DNA of 64,000 bases from CADEDH01 sp039201605 (GCA_039201605.1 JBCCRO010000017.1:40325-104324); one strand, 5' to 3'. Positions 1-8,709 are shown, numbered from the stretch's first letter. The notes: a model not told the origin generated them from the sequence alone. Numbers and translations are program-made.

Positions 1-460
1 CCGTCCCGTCTGAGCATTGCGGTGTGCGAGAGGACCAGGGTGTCGACCGAGTCCGGATTGCACTCGGCAACGTACTGGGCGACACCTCCGCCGTAGGAGT
101 ACCCGACGATCGACGCCCTGTCGATCGACTCGGCCTGGAGGATGGCCTCGACGGTGGAGACGGCCGCCTGGGCACTGCGGAAACCGGTCCGAGGGACCGA
201 GGGCACGATGATCCGATGGGTGGACGTCAACGTCTCGATCACGTGGAACCACATGAGCGGCGAGATCATGGCGGCGGGGATCAAGACCAGTGGCGCTCTC
301 CTCGCCCGGCCGTGAGATAGCTGTACGACTCCGAGCCGGTCTCCACCACCGCACGCGCTGACTGGTCGATACACCGCTCCAGCACGGCGTACTGGGCATC
401 GGGAACACGCTCGAAGCACCTTGCCAGCTGGGCCAATTCATCCGAATCCAAAGCAGCCAC
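1..460 (-). pseudogene. Alpha/beta hydrolase, 3' part outside window, frameshifted
   Basis: Read on the minus strand from a GTG at 460, the first 59 codons give a coding-like N-terminus containing ARCFERVPDAQYAVLERC and ending TAGRGER, then the frame hits TGA at 283-281. The neighbouring frame takes over at once with APLVLIPAAMISPLMW and runs to the window edge, including the nucleophile elbow GYSYGGG of an alpha/beta hydrolase. Adding one G near 294-300 would join the frames as GRGEAPLVLIP, so one base appears lost. This is either a real pseudogene or a sequencing error in a G run. The C-terminal acid and His lie outside the window. Substrate unknown. Confidence 0.6.
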
Positions 461-671
461 CCCGCTCAGGATACGACCCCCGCTGGCCGAGCGGATCGGG
501 TGCCGCTACGGTCGAATCGTCGACCGAAGGGTGGCTAGGGTTCCGCCAGTTCGCTGGGTCCGGTTCGAGCGCCACAGAAGGCCCACAAGATCGGGCTCGC
601 ACCTTATTCGGATAGAAGCCTCGAGGGGGGACGTCGGCACTGCTTCTGCGTGCCGATCCTGTGAGGTGAGA

Positions 672-1562
672 GTGTTGAGGGCTTCCCTGTCGAGCCGACG
701 TGCCGCTGTTTGGCTGGCGCTGTTCGTGACGTTCCTGTGGAGCACGTCGTGGGTTCTCATCCGGTGGGGGCTCGATGGTGAGGAATTGGCGCCACTCGGG
801 TTCGCAGCGATGCGTTACGGGCTGGCGGCGGCGGTCCTGGTCTTGTGGGTGTCAGCGAGAGGCGCGCCACGGACGATGTGGCGAGACGTGGAAGCCTCGC
901 TCCTGGCCCGGGTCGGCGGCCTCGGCCTGGTGCTCGTCGCCGCCACCCAGGGGGCGCAGTTCGTTGCGATCGATAGTCAGCCTGCGGCGACCACCAGTCT
1001 GGTGTTGTCGGCCACGCCACTGCTGGTGGCCGCGCTGTCTTCACGGACGCTGGCCGAGCCCCCTTCGCCTCGCCAGGTGATCGGCGGTGGTCTGGTGCTC
1101 GTCGGGGCTGCGCTCTACCTCACCGGCGATCTCGGTTTCACCGTCACCGGGATGGTCGCCGCCGGTGTGGCCTTGGTCGCCAACGCGATCGGATCGATCC
1201 TCGGGCGCAGCGTCAACCGGAGCGCACCGATCCCGGCGGTGGACGTGACCGCACTGAGCATGACTGCGGGCGCAGTGGCCCTGGCGGTCGCGAGCGTCGC
1301 CGTCGAGGGCTGGCCGACCGTGTCGGGCCGAGCGTTGGCGATCATCGGATGGTTGGCGATCGTGAACACCGCACTCGCCTTCGCCCTGTGGAACTCCTCG
1401 CTCCGTCAGCTGACGGCGGTGGAGTCGGCGGGAATCAACAGCACGATGCTGGCGCAGATCGCCCTGTTGGCGTGGGTGTTTCTCGACGAGCCGCTCGGTT
1501 GGGACGGTGGTCTCGCCGTCGTCCTCGTGTCGCTCGGGGTCTTCCTCACCCGCGGGCACTGA
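672..1562 (+). CDS. EamA/DMT-family transporter
   Basis: Inner-membrane permease of the drug/metabolite transporter superfamily. About 297 residues with ten hydrophobic segments in two EamA repeats; the first begins at AVWLALFVTFLWSTSWVLIR and the second near the middle (TALSMTAGAVALAV). Length matches the family (about 290-300). The open frame reaches back to 531, but hydrophobic sequence starts only after the GTG/TTG cluster at 666-675. I chose GTG 672; a gaggtgag purine run lies just upstream, somewhat close. Substrate cannot be told from sequence. Confidence 0.8.
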   Translation: MLRASLSSRRAAVWLALFVTFLWSTSWVLIRWGLDGEELAPLGFAAMRYGLAAAVLVLWVSARGAPRTMWRDVEASLLARVGGLGLVLVAATQGAQFVAIDSQPAATTSLVLSATPLLVAALSSRTLAEPPSPRQVIGGGLVLVGAALYLTGDLGFTVTGMVAAGVALVANAIGSILGRSVNRSAPIPAVDVTALSMTAGAVALAVASVAVEGWPTVSGRALAIIGWLAIVNTALAFALWNSSLRQLTAVESAGINSTMLAQIALLAWVFLDEPLGWDGGLAVVLVSLGVFLTRGH

Positions 1563-1674
1563 CGCATCCGACACCGGACATCCGATCCCTTTCACTCGTG
1601 TCAGGTATCGGTGGTGATGTCGTCCCGCTGGCAGCTGACCAGCCTGCGCCGACCGACGTTTGAGGAGATGGGTC

Positions 1675-2042
1675 ATGGCAACCCTGGTTCCGTATCTGAC
1701 CTTCGTTGACGGGGATGCGTCCCTGGGATTCCTGCGGGAGGTGTTCGGCTTCGAGACGACGATCGAACAGCGGGCGGAAGACGGCACCCTCGTCCACACC
1801 GAACTGAAGCGAGGAGATGCCTGGTGATGGGCGGTCCCGGCGACGCCACAACGGGGACGGCTCCTGGCCTGTACCTGGTGGTCGACGACGTCGCCGCCAC
1901 CTACGACCAGGCGCTCGCCGCCGGTGCTCGTTCCGTCTACCCGCCGGAGCAGACCGAGTGGGGCACCTGGCGAGCCCGCTTGACCGACCCGGACGGGCAC
2001 GAGTGGACCGTCGGCACCTACCAGCCGGGCCAGAGCTGGTAG
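1675..2042 (+). pseudogene. VOC/glyoxalase-family protein, frameshifted
   Basis: ATG at 1675 follows a gaggag ribosome site and encodes MATLVPYLTFVDGDASLGFL, typical of a VOC (glyoxalase/bleomycin-resistance) fold, reaching GDAW then TGA at 1825-1827. The next frame continues VMGGPGDATTGTAPGLYLVV and ends with DPDGHEWTVGTYQPG, the usual end of the family. Restoring one C in the CC run at 1820-1821 would give GDALVMGG and one protein of about 122 residues. Either a recent pseudogene or a sequencing error. Reading through TGA as selenocysteine does not help, because the continuation is in another frame. Confidence 0.7.
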
Positions 2043-2073
2043 GCGGGGTTCGCCCTCGGGATAGTGTCGTGGC

Positions 2074-2676
2074 GTGACGTCGCCTGAGGTGAGGCTCCAG
2101 CGAGCCGTGGAGCGGATCGACGAGATCACCAGAGGCCGGTCGGCCGTCGGCGTCGGTCACGAGGACGCCGACGACGAGCAGGGGACGATCGCATGCGACG
2201 ATGCGGTCGGCTTCGATCCGAGGCCGCTGCTGCGCTGCCTCGATGAGCAGGGGGCGGAAGTCGTCGTCATCGGTCAGGTCGCCGGAATCCTCCACGGATC
2301 CGCCGAGCTGACGGGCGACCTCGATCTGCTGTGGTCGGGTCAGGAGGCTGATGCTGCTGCGGTCGGGGCCGGCTTCGAGGCCGCCGACGCGCAGCTGTGG
2401 GACGACGACGGCGTCCTGCTCGACGACGCAACAACGGCGTTCCGACTGCCGAAGGTGGTGTTTCGCACGGCGTCCTCGGCCGGCGACTGCTGCACGGTCG
2501 GCCTGCCGTGGGGGGATCTCGACATCGACGACGCCATCGCCCACCCCGAGGTCGCAACCGTCGACGGGGTGACCGTCCGGTACGTGTCACTCGAACGCCT
2601 CATCGCCATGCGCGAGGCCGTCGGGCGCCCCAAGGACAGGCGGAGAGCAGCCGAGCTGCGACGCCTCGACGGGTGA
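2074..2676 (+). CDS. Nucleotidyltransferase-like protein
   Basis: About 200 residues. The central part (DEQGAEVVVIGQVAGILHGS followed by TGDLDLLW) looks like a nucleotidyltransferase-fold core in which a G-rich helix start is followed by a DxD-like pair. The C-terminal LIAMREAVGRPKDRRRAAEL resembles the helix after the catalytic domain in AbiEii/DUF6036-type proteins. The first 45 residues are not family-like, so a later GTG (near residue 45) may be the true start. No partner antitoxin gene is visible beside it, so a toxin role is not supported. Confidence 0.6.
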   Translation: MTSPEVRLQRAVERIDEITRGRSAVGVGHEDADDEQGTIACDDAVGFDPRPLLRCLDEQGAEVVVIGQVAGILHGSAELTGDLDLLWSGQEADAAAVGAGFEAADAQLWDDDGVLLDDATTAFRLPKVVFRTASSAGDCCTVGLPWGDLDIDDAIAHPEVATVDGVTVRYVSLERLIAMREAVGRPKDRRRAAELRRLDG

Positions 2677-2764
2677 GATCCCCCCGCCGCAGCCGCCACC
2701 ACCGTCTCAGCGCCCGACCGGTCGGCTGACCGACGTGCGCGTCAGGCCGAGCGCGCCGTCGACG

Positions 2765-3049
2765 TCATGGCGCCCCCGGACCGAGCAGTCGGTCCATCTC
2801 CTCCTCCCAGTCGGCGTCGGCAAGATCGCCGCCGACGAGAACGTCGCGCCAGTCCAATCTGGAGAGGGCGACTCCCTCGTGGATCTGCCGCAGATCGCCG
2901 GCAGCCGCGATGACGATCGCTGCGATCACGCGCTCTCGATGTTGAGTGCCGGAGTGCGCTCCTTCGAGCAGGTGAGCGACACGGTCGGCGTGTTCTCCGA
3001 AGTCAGCTTTGAGGCGCCGCTGAATCCGAGGTGTCACCCCATCGTCCAT
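2765..3049 (-). CDS. Small hypothetical protein
   Basis: 94 residues from an ATG at 3049, rich in Asp, Glu and Arg, with a central hydrophobic helix (RERVIAAIVIAAAGDL) and an acidic C-terminus (ADWEEEMDRLLG). No signal peptide or metal motif; probably cytoplasmic and helical. It lies 44 bp downstream of the histidine phosphatase on the same strand, so may share its transcript. Function unknown. Confidence 0.6.
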   Translation of the reverse strand: MDDGVTPRIQRRLKADFGEHADRVAHLLEGAHSGTQHRERVIAAIVIAAAGDLRQIHEGVALSRLDWRDVLVGGDLADADWEEEMDRLLGPGAP

Positions 3050-3093
3050 ACATTCATCGAGTGTGCCATCCGTCCAGCGGTGAGGCAGGGCGG

Positions 3094-3678
3094 TCAGGAG
3101 TCCCCCCGTTGGAGGCGCTCCAGGTGCTGGGTGTCGTTGAAGGCGAGAAGGCGGGGTGGGTCAGTGCCGTGGAACCGGATGACGGTGAGGCCACCGTTCG
3201 CCTGGTTGAGTCCGATCCAACGCCACCACGGAGCGTCGAGGGCGTGCCGAACGAACCAGGCGATCACGAAGTTGTGAGTCACGACGATTCGTTCGCAGTC
3301 GGCGGCTCCGACACGGCCGAGTTCAGCGAGCGCGGCATCGAGGCGGCGGGCTCCGGGATCTCGCACCTCGTTGGGGGTTTGTCGAAGCCAGTTGTGATAC
3401 CGCTCGGGCACCGTCGTCCAGTCCTGCGGGAACGGCGTCACATCGTCAGCCGCCGGCGTCAGCGCCGGTTCGGCTAGCGGCAGTAGATCAGCGACGATGG
3501 CAGCGGTCTCGGTTGCCCGGCGTCGTGGACTGTGGAGCACTGCGGATGTCGACGTCGCCCTGAGCCGCCGGCCAACGGCCGTGGCTTGGCGGCGACCGAG
3601 GTCTGTCAACCCTGGATCGTCCTCTCCCGACTCATCGGCCTCACCGTGGCGGATCAGGTAGAGGGTCGTCGACGGCAC
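3094..3678 (-). CDS. Histidine phosphatase family protein
   Basis: 194-residue member of the phosphoglycerate-mutase-like superfamily. The N-terminal YLIRHGEAD is the RHG catalytic motif, whose His forms the phospho-enzyme. SPRRRATETA carries the conserved Arg, and VVTHNFVIAWFV holds the second His. Length fits a small SixA/CobC-like phosphatase. CobC (alpha-ribazole phosphatase) cannot be excluded because corrin genes occur in the window, but the gene is 40 kb from them and has no specific CobC signature. Start is GTG 3678. Confidence 0.8.
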   Translation of the reverse strand: MPSTTLYLIRHGEADESGEDDPGLTDLGRRQATAVGRRLRATSTSAVLHSPRRRATETAAIVADLLPLAEPALTPAADDVTPFPQDWTTVPERYHNWLRQTPNEVRDPGARRLDAALAELGRVGAADCERIVVTHNFVIAWFVRHALDAPWWRWIGLNQANGGLTVIRFHGTDPPRLLAFNDTQHLERLQRGDS

Positions 3679-3882
3679 GTGCTCAGTGTCTCATGTCCGG
3701 TCATCACCGTTGCCCCTCGCCGATGACGACTCGGCGGACGCCACCCTCGCCGTCGAGTCGCCACGAGCGGCCAAGGCTCTCGGCCGGAAGGTGCGCAGGT
3801 TCGACCGGAGCCGATCCGAGCCCGGCTGGCGACGGCCTGGCCAGCAGCCGCCGCTCGGGGCGGGCCCCGATCGGGACCGGGT

Positions 3883-5196
3883 CTACCTGAGGGCGGCCAG
3901 ACGGCGTTCGAGATGGCGACGTTCGGCGGTGTTTGGGACGAGGTCGAGTGCCTTCCGGAACGCCCGGCGCGCGTCGTCATCATGGTTCGCCCGTCGACAC
4001 AGCTCACCTCGCGTCGCCCACAGCAGGTGATAGTTGTCGAGGCCGGTGACCTGGTCGAGCAGTTCTAGGCCGGCGAGCGGCCCATCCGACATGGCCACGG
4101 CCACCGCCCGATTCAGGCGGACCACCGGGGAGTCCGACATCGCATCGAGCTGGGCGTAGAGGGACGCGATCGTCAGCCAGTCGGTGTCCTCGGCGGTCGG
4201 CGCGTTGGCGTGGTACGCGGCGATCGTCGCCTGCACCTGGTACGGGCCCGGCTGCATGAGGGCCATGGCCCGACCGAGAACCCGGTTGGCCTCGGCGATG
4301 GCGTGACGGTCCCAGGTCGTACGGTCCTGGTTGTCCAGCAACACGAGATCACCGAGGGCGTCGACCCGGGATGTCTGCCGGCTCCGATGGAAGAGCTCCA
4401 GGGCCAGCAGACCCAGTGGCTCGGCTTCGGACTGTGCGAGTTCGCTGACGAGACGGGTCAGGCGGATGGCCTCCTCCACCAGGTCGGTGCGGATCGAGTC
4501 CGCCGTGTCGCCATGGGCCAGGTAGCCCTCGTTGAAGATCAGGTAGAGCACGGCGAGCACCGCGCCAAGGCGATCGGTCAGCTGGTCCGGGAGCCTGAGC
4601 GGGATCGCGGCGGCTCGGATCTTGCCCTTGGCCCGCACGATCCGCTGGGCCAGGGTCGGCTCGGGGATCAGGAAGGCGGCGGCGATCTCGGCCGTGGTCA
4701 GACCACCGACGAGGCGCAGGGTCAGGGCGACCTGGGCGTCGACGTTCAGCGCCGGATGGCAACACAGCAGGAGAAGGCGGAGCCGTTCGTCCGGTTGCGG
4801 CGCCGCTCCGTCCACCGAGTCGTCGGCGGGCTCATCGCCCGGTGGTTCGTCGATCATGTCGGTCAACCGCACATCCGGTGCCTCCTGCCGCTCCACGAGC
4901 GCCGGCCCCAACGATTCGAGGCGCAGGCGGGATCGCTTCGCCGACCGGAGGCGGTCCTGGGCCCGACGGCGTGCGGTGGTCATCAACCACCCGCCGACGT
5001 TCGGTGGCACGCCCGTCTCGGGCCAGGTCCGCGCCGCCTCGATCATGGCGTCCTGCACGGCGTCGTCGGCGAGGTCGAGATCGCCGAAGCGGGACGCCAG
5101 GATCGAGAGGATCCGCGGGCAGTCGTCGCGCATCGCCCGGTCGAGGCGATCCTCAACCGGGTCGGGGCGCGCCCTCGACCGCGGGTCGTTGCTCAC
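3883..5196 (-). CDS. ECF sigma factor, ECF42-like with C-terminal TPR-like region
   Basis: 437 residues. Sigma region 2 covers about residues 20-95 (DLADDAVQDAMIEAARTW), region 4 about 145-205 (GGLTTAEIAAAFLIPEPTLA). It continues into a long helical C-terminal domain (NEGYLAHGDTA onward) instead of ending near 190 residues as simple ECF factors do. This C-terminal extension, with a DGPF/YCII protein gene 24 bp upstream, is the hallmark of ECF42-type factors. No anti-sigma gene is adjacent, as expected for this group, where the extension itself affects activity. Start is GTG 5196. Confidence 0.88.
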   Translation of the reverse strand: MSNDPRSRARPDPVEDRLDRAMRDDCPRILSILASRFGDLDLADDAVQDAMIEAARTWPETGVPPNVGGWLMTTARRRAQDRLRSAKRSRLRLESLGPALVERQEAPDVRLTDMIDEPPGDEPADDSVDGAAPQPDERLRLLLLCCHPALNVDAQVALTLRLVGGLTTAEIAAAFLIPEPTLAQRIVRAKGKIRAAAIPLRLPDQLTDRLGAVLAVLYLIFNEGYLAHGDTADSIRTDLVEEAIRLTRLVSELAQSEAEPLGLLALELFHRSRQTSRVDALGDLVLLDNQDRTTWDRHAIAEANRVLGRAMALMQPGPYQVQATIAAYHANAPTAEDTDWLTIASLYAQLDAMSDSPVVRLNRAVAVAMSDGPLAGLELLDQVTGLDNYHLLWATRGELCRRANHDDDARRAFRKALDLVPNTAERRHLERRLAALR

Positions 5197-5220
5197 GGGA
5201 GCGGCGACACCGGGTCGGTC

Positions 5221-5574
5221 CTAGGCGTCGGGCCGAAAGGCGATCGGACGGATCTCGAACACGACGTCGTCGGCGGGCATGGCCTGGGCCAGGCGGATCG
5301 CCTCGTCGAGATCGTCGGCCTTGATGATGTAGTACCCGCCGATCTGCTCCTTGGTCTCGGCGAAGGGCCCGTCGGTGACCTTCACCGAATCACCGGACTT
5401 GGCCACCGAGGTCGCCGCCGAGCTCGGGGTCAGCGACCCCCCACCGATCCAGTGGCCGTTGTCGATCAGCATCTGGTTGTAGGCCATCCACTTGCCCATG
5501 ATCTCCTGGAACTCGGGCGTCCCCGGAGCGGGCCCCTCGACCTCGACGGTGTGGTTCATGATCAGGTAGTCCAT
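5221..5574 (-). CDS. DGPF/YCII-domain protein, partner of ECF42 sigma factor
   Basis: 117 residues from ATG 5574. It contains VTDGPFAETKEQIGGYYII, the motif that names the DGPF family, then an amphipathic helix (DLDEAIRLAQAMPA) and a strand ending in EIRPI. These small dimeric proteins are routinely encoded beside ECF42 sigma factors and are their usual target genes; the molecular role is not settled. The open frame extends upstream to 5721, but that part has no family similarity and contains promoter-like sequence. Confidence 0.88.
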   Translation of the reverse strand: MDYLIMNHTVEVEGPAPGTPEFQEIMGKWMAYNQMLIDNGHWIGGGSLTPSSAATSVAKSGDSVKVTDGPFAETKEQIGGYYIIKADDLDEAIRLAQAMPADDVVFEIRPIAFRPDA

Positions 5575-5597
5575 CGTGAGATTCCTCTTCCATATCC

Positions 5598-5650
5598 GGC
5601 GCAACCTTTGCGCCTCACCCGTATCACTCCGGCCCTCCGCGGAATCGACA
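5598..5650 (-). promoter_or_regulatory. Probable ECF promoter box and leader hairpin for the DGPF-sigma operon
   Basis: Reading the minus strand, TGTCGA lies at 5650-5645, about 75 bp before the DGPF start; TGTCGA is the -35 type reported for ECF42 factors. No clear -10 was found. Further down, GGCGCAA at 5614-5608 pairs with TTGCGCC at 5604-5598, forming a 7-bp hairpin 24 nt before the ATG. Together they suggest autoregulated expression and a structured leader. Confidence 0.4.
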
Positions 5651-5727
5651 AGATACCTCGAAGAAATTTCTCGACCGTGGGACGGCGGCCGCTTGGCCCA
5701 CCCCCGGCCCGGGGAGGCCACGGTTGC

Positions 5728-6291
5728 TCAGGGCGCTCGGTCGGCCTCGACGTGGCGTTGGAGGGACCGACCGTAGCCGTCGGTGATCTGGCGTTGGATG
5801 ATGCGACTGACCGGCGCCCCGAGGCGACTGAGCAGGGCCTCCGGCTTCGAGACCGCCTCGATGGCGAAATCGACCCGCCCCTCGACGAGCGAGATGGTGA
5901 AGCTCTCGAAGCCGGTCTCGGGATGATCGGGGAGGGTGGCGTAGGTGAAGCCGAAGGTGGTGGGCTCGTCGATCACGGTCTCGACCCGGCAGGCGGCGAG
6001 CACCCACAGCCCCAGCCTTCGAGTGAGGAGGGCCACGGTCTCTCCCTCGGCCAGCGGGGCGCCCGACGGGTGGACCTCCATGTCGGCGCCGAGGTGGGCC
6101 TGCCAGTGACGGAGACCGTCGCGTGCGGTCTCGAAGTCGGCCTGACCGGTGCCGATCTCGTAGCGGTGGTCGAGCGTTCCGAACCCGGCGTGGTCGGTCG
6201 AGGTCGACGGGTGTGGTGGCTCGGCGGCCAGTCGCTCGCTTCGGTAGCGATCGATGGTCTGAGGGCCGGGGCGGGCTAGGGCGAACACCAT
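5728..6291 (-). CDS. DUF1990 family protein
   Basis: 187 residues. Alternating strands with TTFGFTYATLPDHPETGFES and SLVEGRVDFAIEAVSKPE match the DUF1990 fold, a single-domain family common in actinobacteria with no established function. The C-terminus (QRQITDGYGRSLQRHV) is the usual closing helix. Soluble, no signal peptide. It lies upstream of and in line with the DGPF/sigma pair, but 150 bp including their promoter separates them, so it is probably a separate unit. Confidence 0.8.
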   Translation of the reverse strand: MVFALARPGPQTIDRYRSERLAAEPPHPSTSTDHAGFGTLDHRYEIGTGQADFETARDGLRHWQAHLGADMEVHPSGAPLAEGETVALLTRRLGLWVLAACRVETVIDEPTTFGFTYATLPDHPETGFESFTISLVEGRVDFAIEAVSKPEALLSRLGAPVSRIIQRQITDGYGRSLQRHVEADRAP

Positions 6292-6461
6292 CGCAGACGG
6301 TACGACATCGCCCGGCCGTCGATCCGACCGAGGCCGAGAATTCGATCCGCCGGACCTGTGACGACGACCGGTGACGTCACCGGTGGGCCCTCGCTAGGCG
6401 ATGGCCTTCCCGCCGACGGGCCGGCTAGCGCCGCCGGTCCCCTCGACTTACGATCGGCGTC

Positions 6462-7358
6462 ATGGGTACCGCGAGCCTACTGTCGACCATGGACGTGGCC
6501 CGGTTCGTGGCCGACGGCTTCCTCCGGTTCGACTCGGTGGTACCGACCGAGCTGAACGAAGCGGCCATGCTCGAGCTCGAACACCTGCGCCGGTTCGCCC
6601 CGTTCGAAGGCGATCCGCTCCGGCCCCGCAGCGGGACGCCGCTCGCCGACTGCTGGCCGCCGGGCTCGGCGATCCGGCGGATCTTCGATCTTCCCGTCGT
6701 CGCCGGCGCCATCCGATCGCTCGTGGGCACCACCCCCGTCTACGACCACCAGTTCTGCCACCACATCCCCGCCGGTTCGACCCGGGCCCAAGACCTGCAC
6801 TGCGATGCCGCCGTCGACAGCTTCGACCCGACGTTCGACATCCAGGTGTTCTACTTCCCCCATGCGGTCCCGGTCGGGGCCGGTGGCACCCGGTTCGTGC
6901 CCGGCAGCCACCTGCGGGTGGTCCACGAGAACAGCGTCGCCCGGTACCAACACGTCGTGGGCGAGCGGTTCTACGCCGGTGAGCCGGGGACCGTGCTCAT
7001 CTTCCATCACGGCCTGTGGCACGCCGGTCAGGCCAACCCCTCGGCCCACGACCGCTGGATGTTCAAGGTCCGCCTCAACCCCGACGGCTCCCAGGCCCGA
7101 CAGTGGGACACCACTGACTACGACGACGTGGTGTTTGGCAACTGGGACCACATGTTCGCCACCATGGAGCACGGCCGGCCGACCGTCGCCTCCGAACTCC
7201 GCCGCTCGCACCGGTGGACGGCGGGCGGCCAGGATCGCCTCGACATCATCGAGCGGGTCCACCTCTGGCGCTATCTGGCCGACGACCCCGACTTCGACGT
7301 CGACTGGTATCACACCCGCACCGAACGTCGAGCCCGGCTGGTGGACGGCACGGCATGA
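6462..7358 (+). CDS. Phytanoyl-CoA dioxygenase family protein
   Basis: 298-residue Fe(II)/2-oxoglutarate oxygenase of the PhyH family. The HxD iron-binding pair is in DLHCDAAVD (about residue 112) and the distal His probably in HHGLWHAGQA (about 184-188), with GTRFVPGSH between. Begins with FVADGFLRFDSVVPTEL, the usual N-terminal helix. Likely hydroxylates a small lipid or metabolite; substrate unknown. Its stop overlaps the ATG of the next gene by 4 bp, so the two are translationally coupled. Confidence 0.85.
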   Translation: MGTASLLSTMDVARFVADGFLRFDSVVPTELNEAAMLELEHLRRFAPFEGDPLRPRSGTPLADCWPPGSAIRRIFDLPVVAGAIRSLVGTTPVYDHQFCHHIPAGSTRAQDLHCDAAVDSFDPTFDIQVFYFPHAVPVGAGGTRFVPGSHLRVVHENSVARYQHVVGERFYAGEPGTVLIFHHGLWHAGQANPSAHDRWMFKVRLNPDGSQARQWDTTDYDDVVFGNWDHMFATMEHGRPTVASELRRSHRWTAGGQDRLDIIERVHLWRYLADDPDFDVDWYHTRTERRARLVDGTA

Positions 7359-7666
7359 CCGCCCGCCAACAGGTGCTCCAGCTCTACACCTCCAACTCGG
7401 CCGTTTCGAGCAACGTCGTGGCCTGGGCCTTCCACGACGGCACCTCGGGCCGGGGCCCCGGACTGCCCGAGGCCGACGACGGCGCCCCGCCCTACGGCAC
7501 CGGGGTCGAGGCGCTCGAAGACGGCTGGCGGCTGCTGCAGATGTCTGCGTTGGTCGACCCGATCGAGGGGTCGGAACGCCGCTCGTCGTACCTGCGCTAC
7601 GAGTTGCTGCTGGAGCGCATGGTCGACCTCGATGGGCCGTCGAGCCATGACCGCCTCCGGCCCTGA
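7355..7666 (+). CDS. Hypothetical protein coupled to the dioxygenase
   Basis: 103 residues starting at the ATG that overlaps the dioxygenase stop (ATGA). It has a mixed sequence with VLQLYTSNSAVSSNVVAWAF at the N-terminus and SYLRYELLLERMVDL near the end. No recognised domain, signal peptide or membrane segment. The tight overlap implies function together with the dioxygenase. The downstream PNPOx-like gene starts within 2 bp of its stop. Confidence 0.65.
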   Translation: MTARQQVLQLYTSNSAVSSNVVAWAFHDGTSGRGPGLPEADDGAPPYGTGVEALEDGWRLLQMSALVDPIEGSERRSSYLRYELLLERMVDLDGPSSHDRLRP

Positions 7667-7667
7667 C

Positions 7668-8066
7668 ATGGACTCGATCGACCGACTCCGAGGCGAACGG
7701 AACATCTGGCTCGCCACCACCCGTCCCGACGGCCGACCCCACCTCACCCCGGTCTGGTTCGTCCACCTGCGAGACCGCTTCTGGATCGGCACCGGCCGGG
7801 ACAGCGTCAAGACCCGCAACGTCGCCGGCAATCCCACCGTGTCGCTGGCGCTGGAGGACGGCGACGCCCCGGTCGTGGCCGAGGGCACCGTGACCGTTCA
7901 CGACACGGCGCGACCCGACGACGTGGTGGCGGCGTTCCTGGCCAAGTACGACTGGGACCTCACCATCAGCGAGGATCCCGATGTCGGCACCGTTGTGCTG
8001 TGGGAGGTGACGGTCGCCACGTGGCTGTTCGGCGCACCCGAGGCGGGGCCGTCCGCTGACCGCTGA
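7668..8066 (+). CDS. Pyridoxamine 5'-phosphate oxidase-fold (FMN/F420-binding) protein
   Basis: About 132 residues with the split-barrel signature IWLATTRPDGRPHLTPVWFV, then RNVAGNPTVSLALEDG and a closing strand. This matches the PPOX class of actinobacterial F420- or flavin-dependent reductases of about 130-145 residues. Whether it uses F420 or FMN cannot be told from the sequence alone. ATG 7668 begins 1 bp after the previous stop; an in-frame ATG at 7647 inside the preceding gene is an alternative. Third gene of the dioxygenase operon. Confidence 0.75.
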   Translation: MDSIDRLRGERNIWLATTRPDGRPHLTPVWFVHLRDRFWIGTGRDSVKTRNVAGNPTVSLALEDGDAPVVAEGTVTVHDTARPDDVVAAFLAKYDWDLTISEDPDVGTVVLWEVTVATWLFGAPEAGPSADR

Positions 8067-8100
8067 CCGGGCCCCGGGGCCAGGCCCGGGGCCGAGGTCA
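8064..8100. terminator. Bidirectional hairpin terminator
   Basis: GGCCCCGGG (8070-8078) pairs perfectly with CCCGGGGCC (8085-8093) around a 6-nt loop, and the flanking TGACC (8064-8068) and GGTCA (8096-8100) extend the stem. It lies between converging genes ending at 8066 and 8127. No T-run, as is common for GC-rich actinobacterial hairpins. Confidence 0.65.
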
Positions 8101-8126
8101 CGCAGGGTCGGGTACGCAGGCTCCGG

Positions 8127-8621
8127 TCAGGCGGGCCGGACGAGGCGCATGACCAGGCACTCGTCGTCGCCGAAGCGCCGCACCCCCACCTCCTCGAAAC
8201 CGAGCTTTCGATAGAAGGCGATCGCCCGCTCGTTCGTCACCTTCGGGTCGATCAGCACCTCGGTAGCCCCGTGCCGGTCGAAGATGCGGTCGATCGCTTC
8301 GCCCATCATCCGACCGCCCAGCCCCCGGCCGCGGTCCTGCGGCGACCCGATCCAGATGTCGAGGGCCCACGTTCCCGCCGGCACGTCGCCCCAGTAGTGG
8401 GATTCCTCGTCCCGAGCGTCGACCAGCTGCACGAACCCGATGGGACGCCCGTCCTCCTCGGCGATCAGCAGCTCGCGCCAGGCGACGTGGCGCGCCAGCT
8501 CTGTCGGCCAGTCGTACCACTCGGCGCCGGGCCCGCCCAGCGCCGCCACCACGTCCTCGTCCTCGTCCCAGGAGCGGAGTGCGTCGACGTCGCCGAGACG
8601 CATCGGTCGGAGTCGGACCAT
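8127..8621 (-). CDS. GNAT acetyltransferase
   Basis: 164 residues. The acetyl-CoA-binding motif A is clear in QDRGRGLGGRMMGEAI (about residues 94-109), followed by ATEVLIDPKVTNERAIAFYR and LGFEEVG, the order found in aminoglycoside 6'-N-acetyltransferase-like GNATs. That subfamily acetylates amines on many substrates; resistance function is not implied. Encoded alone, convergent with the upstream operon. Confidence 0.82.
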   Translation of the reverse strand: MVRLRPMRLGDVDALRSWDEDEDVVAALGGPGAEWYDWPTELARHVAWRELLIAEEDGRPIGFVQLVDARDEESHYWGDVPAGTWALDIWIGSPQDRGRGLGGRMMGEAIDRIFDRHGATEVLIDPKVTNERAIAFYRKLGFEEVGVRRFGDDECLVMRLVRPA

Positions 8622-8709
8622 CGTCAGACCCTACTCCTGCGATCCGGCCGGCCCCGCCCGATTACCGACCGCTCGCGGACTGCGGTGCGCGGTCGACTAG
8701 ACCGGAGGC

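Noticed and set aside
24..320. Plus-strand open frame at the left edge
   Set aside because: The minus strand here encodes alpha/beta hydrolase sequence with a GYSYGG elbow; the plus frame has no family features.
1825..1827. TGA in the VOC gene as a second selenocysteine codon
   Set aside because: The downstream VOC sequence continues in a different frame, so a one-base deletion explains it and recoding does not.
1041..2129. Long minus-strand open frame opposite EamA, and similar long antisense frames (4210-6279 plus, 23344-25317 minus, 51678-53651 minus)
   Set aside because: High GC makes antisense frames long. Their translations are Arg/Gly/His-rich or low complexity without domains, while the opposite strand encodes recognisable proteins.
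2074..2676. Toxin of an AbiE-type toxin-antitoxin pair
   Set aside because: Only loose nucleotidyltransferase similarity and no adjacent antitoxin-like gene.
3094..3678. CobC alpha-ribazole phosphatase
   Set aside because: General RHG phosphatase motifs only, and no link to the corrin genes 40 kb away.
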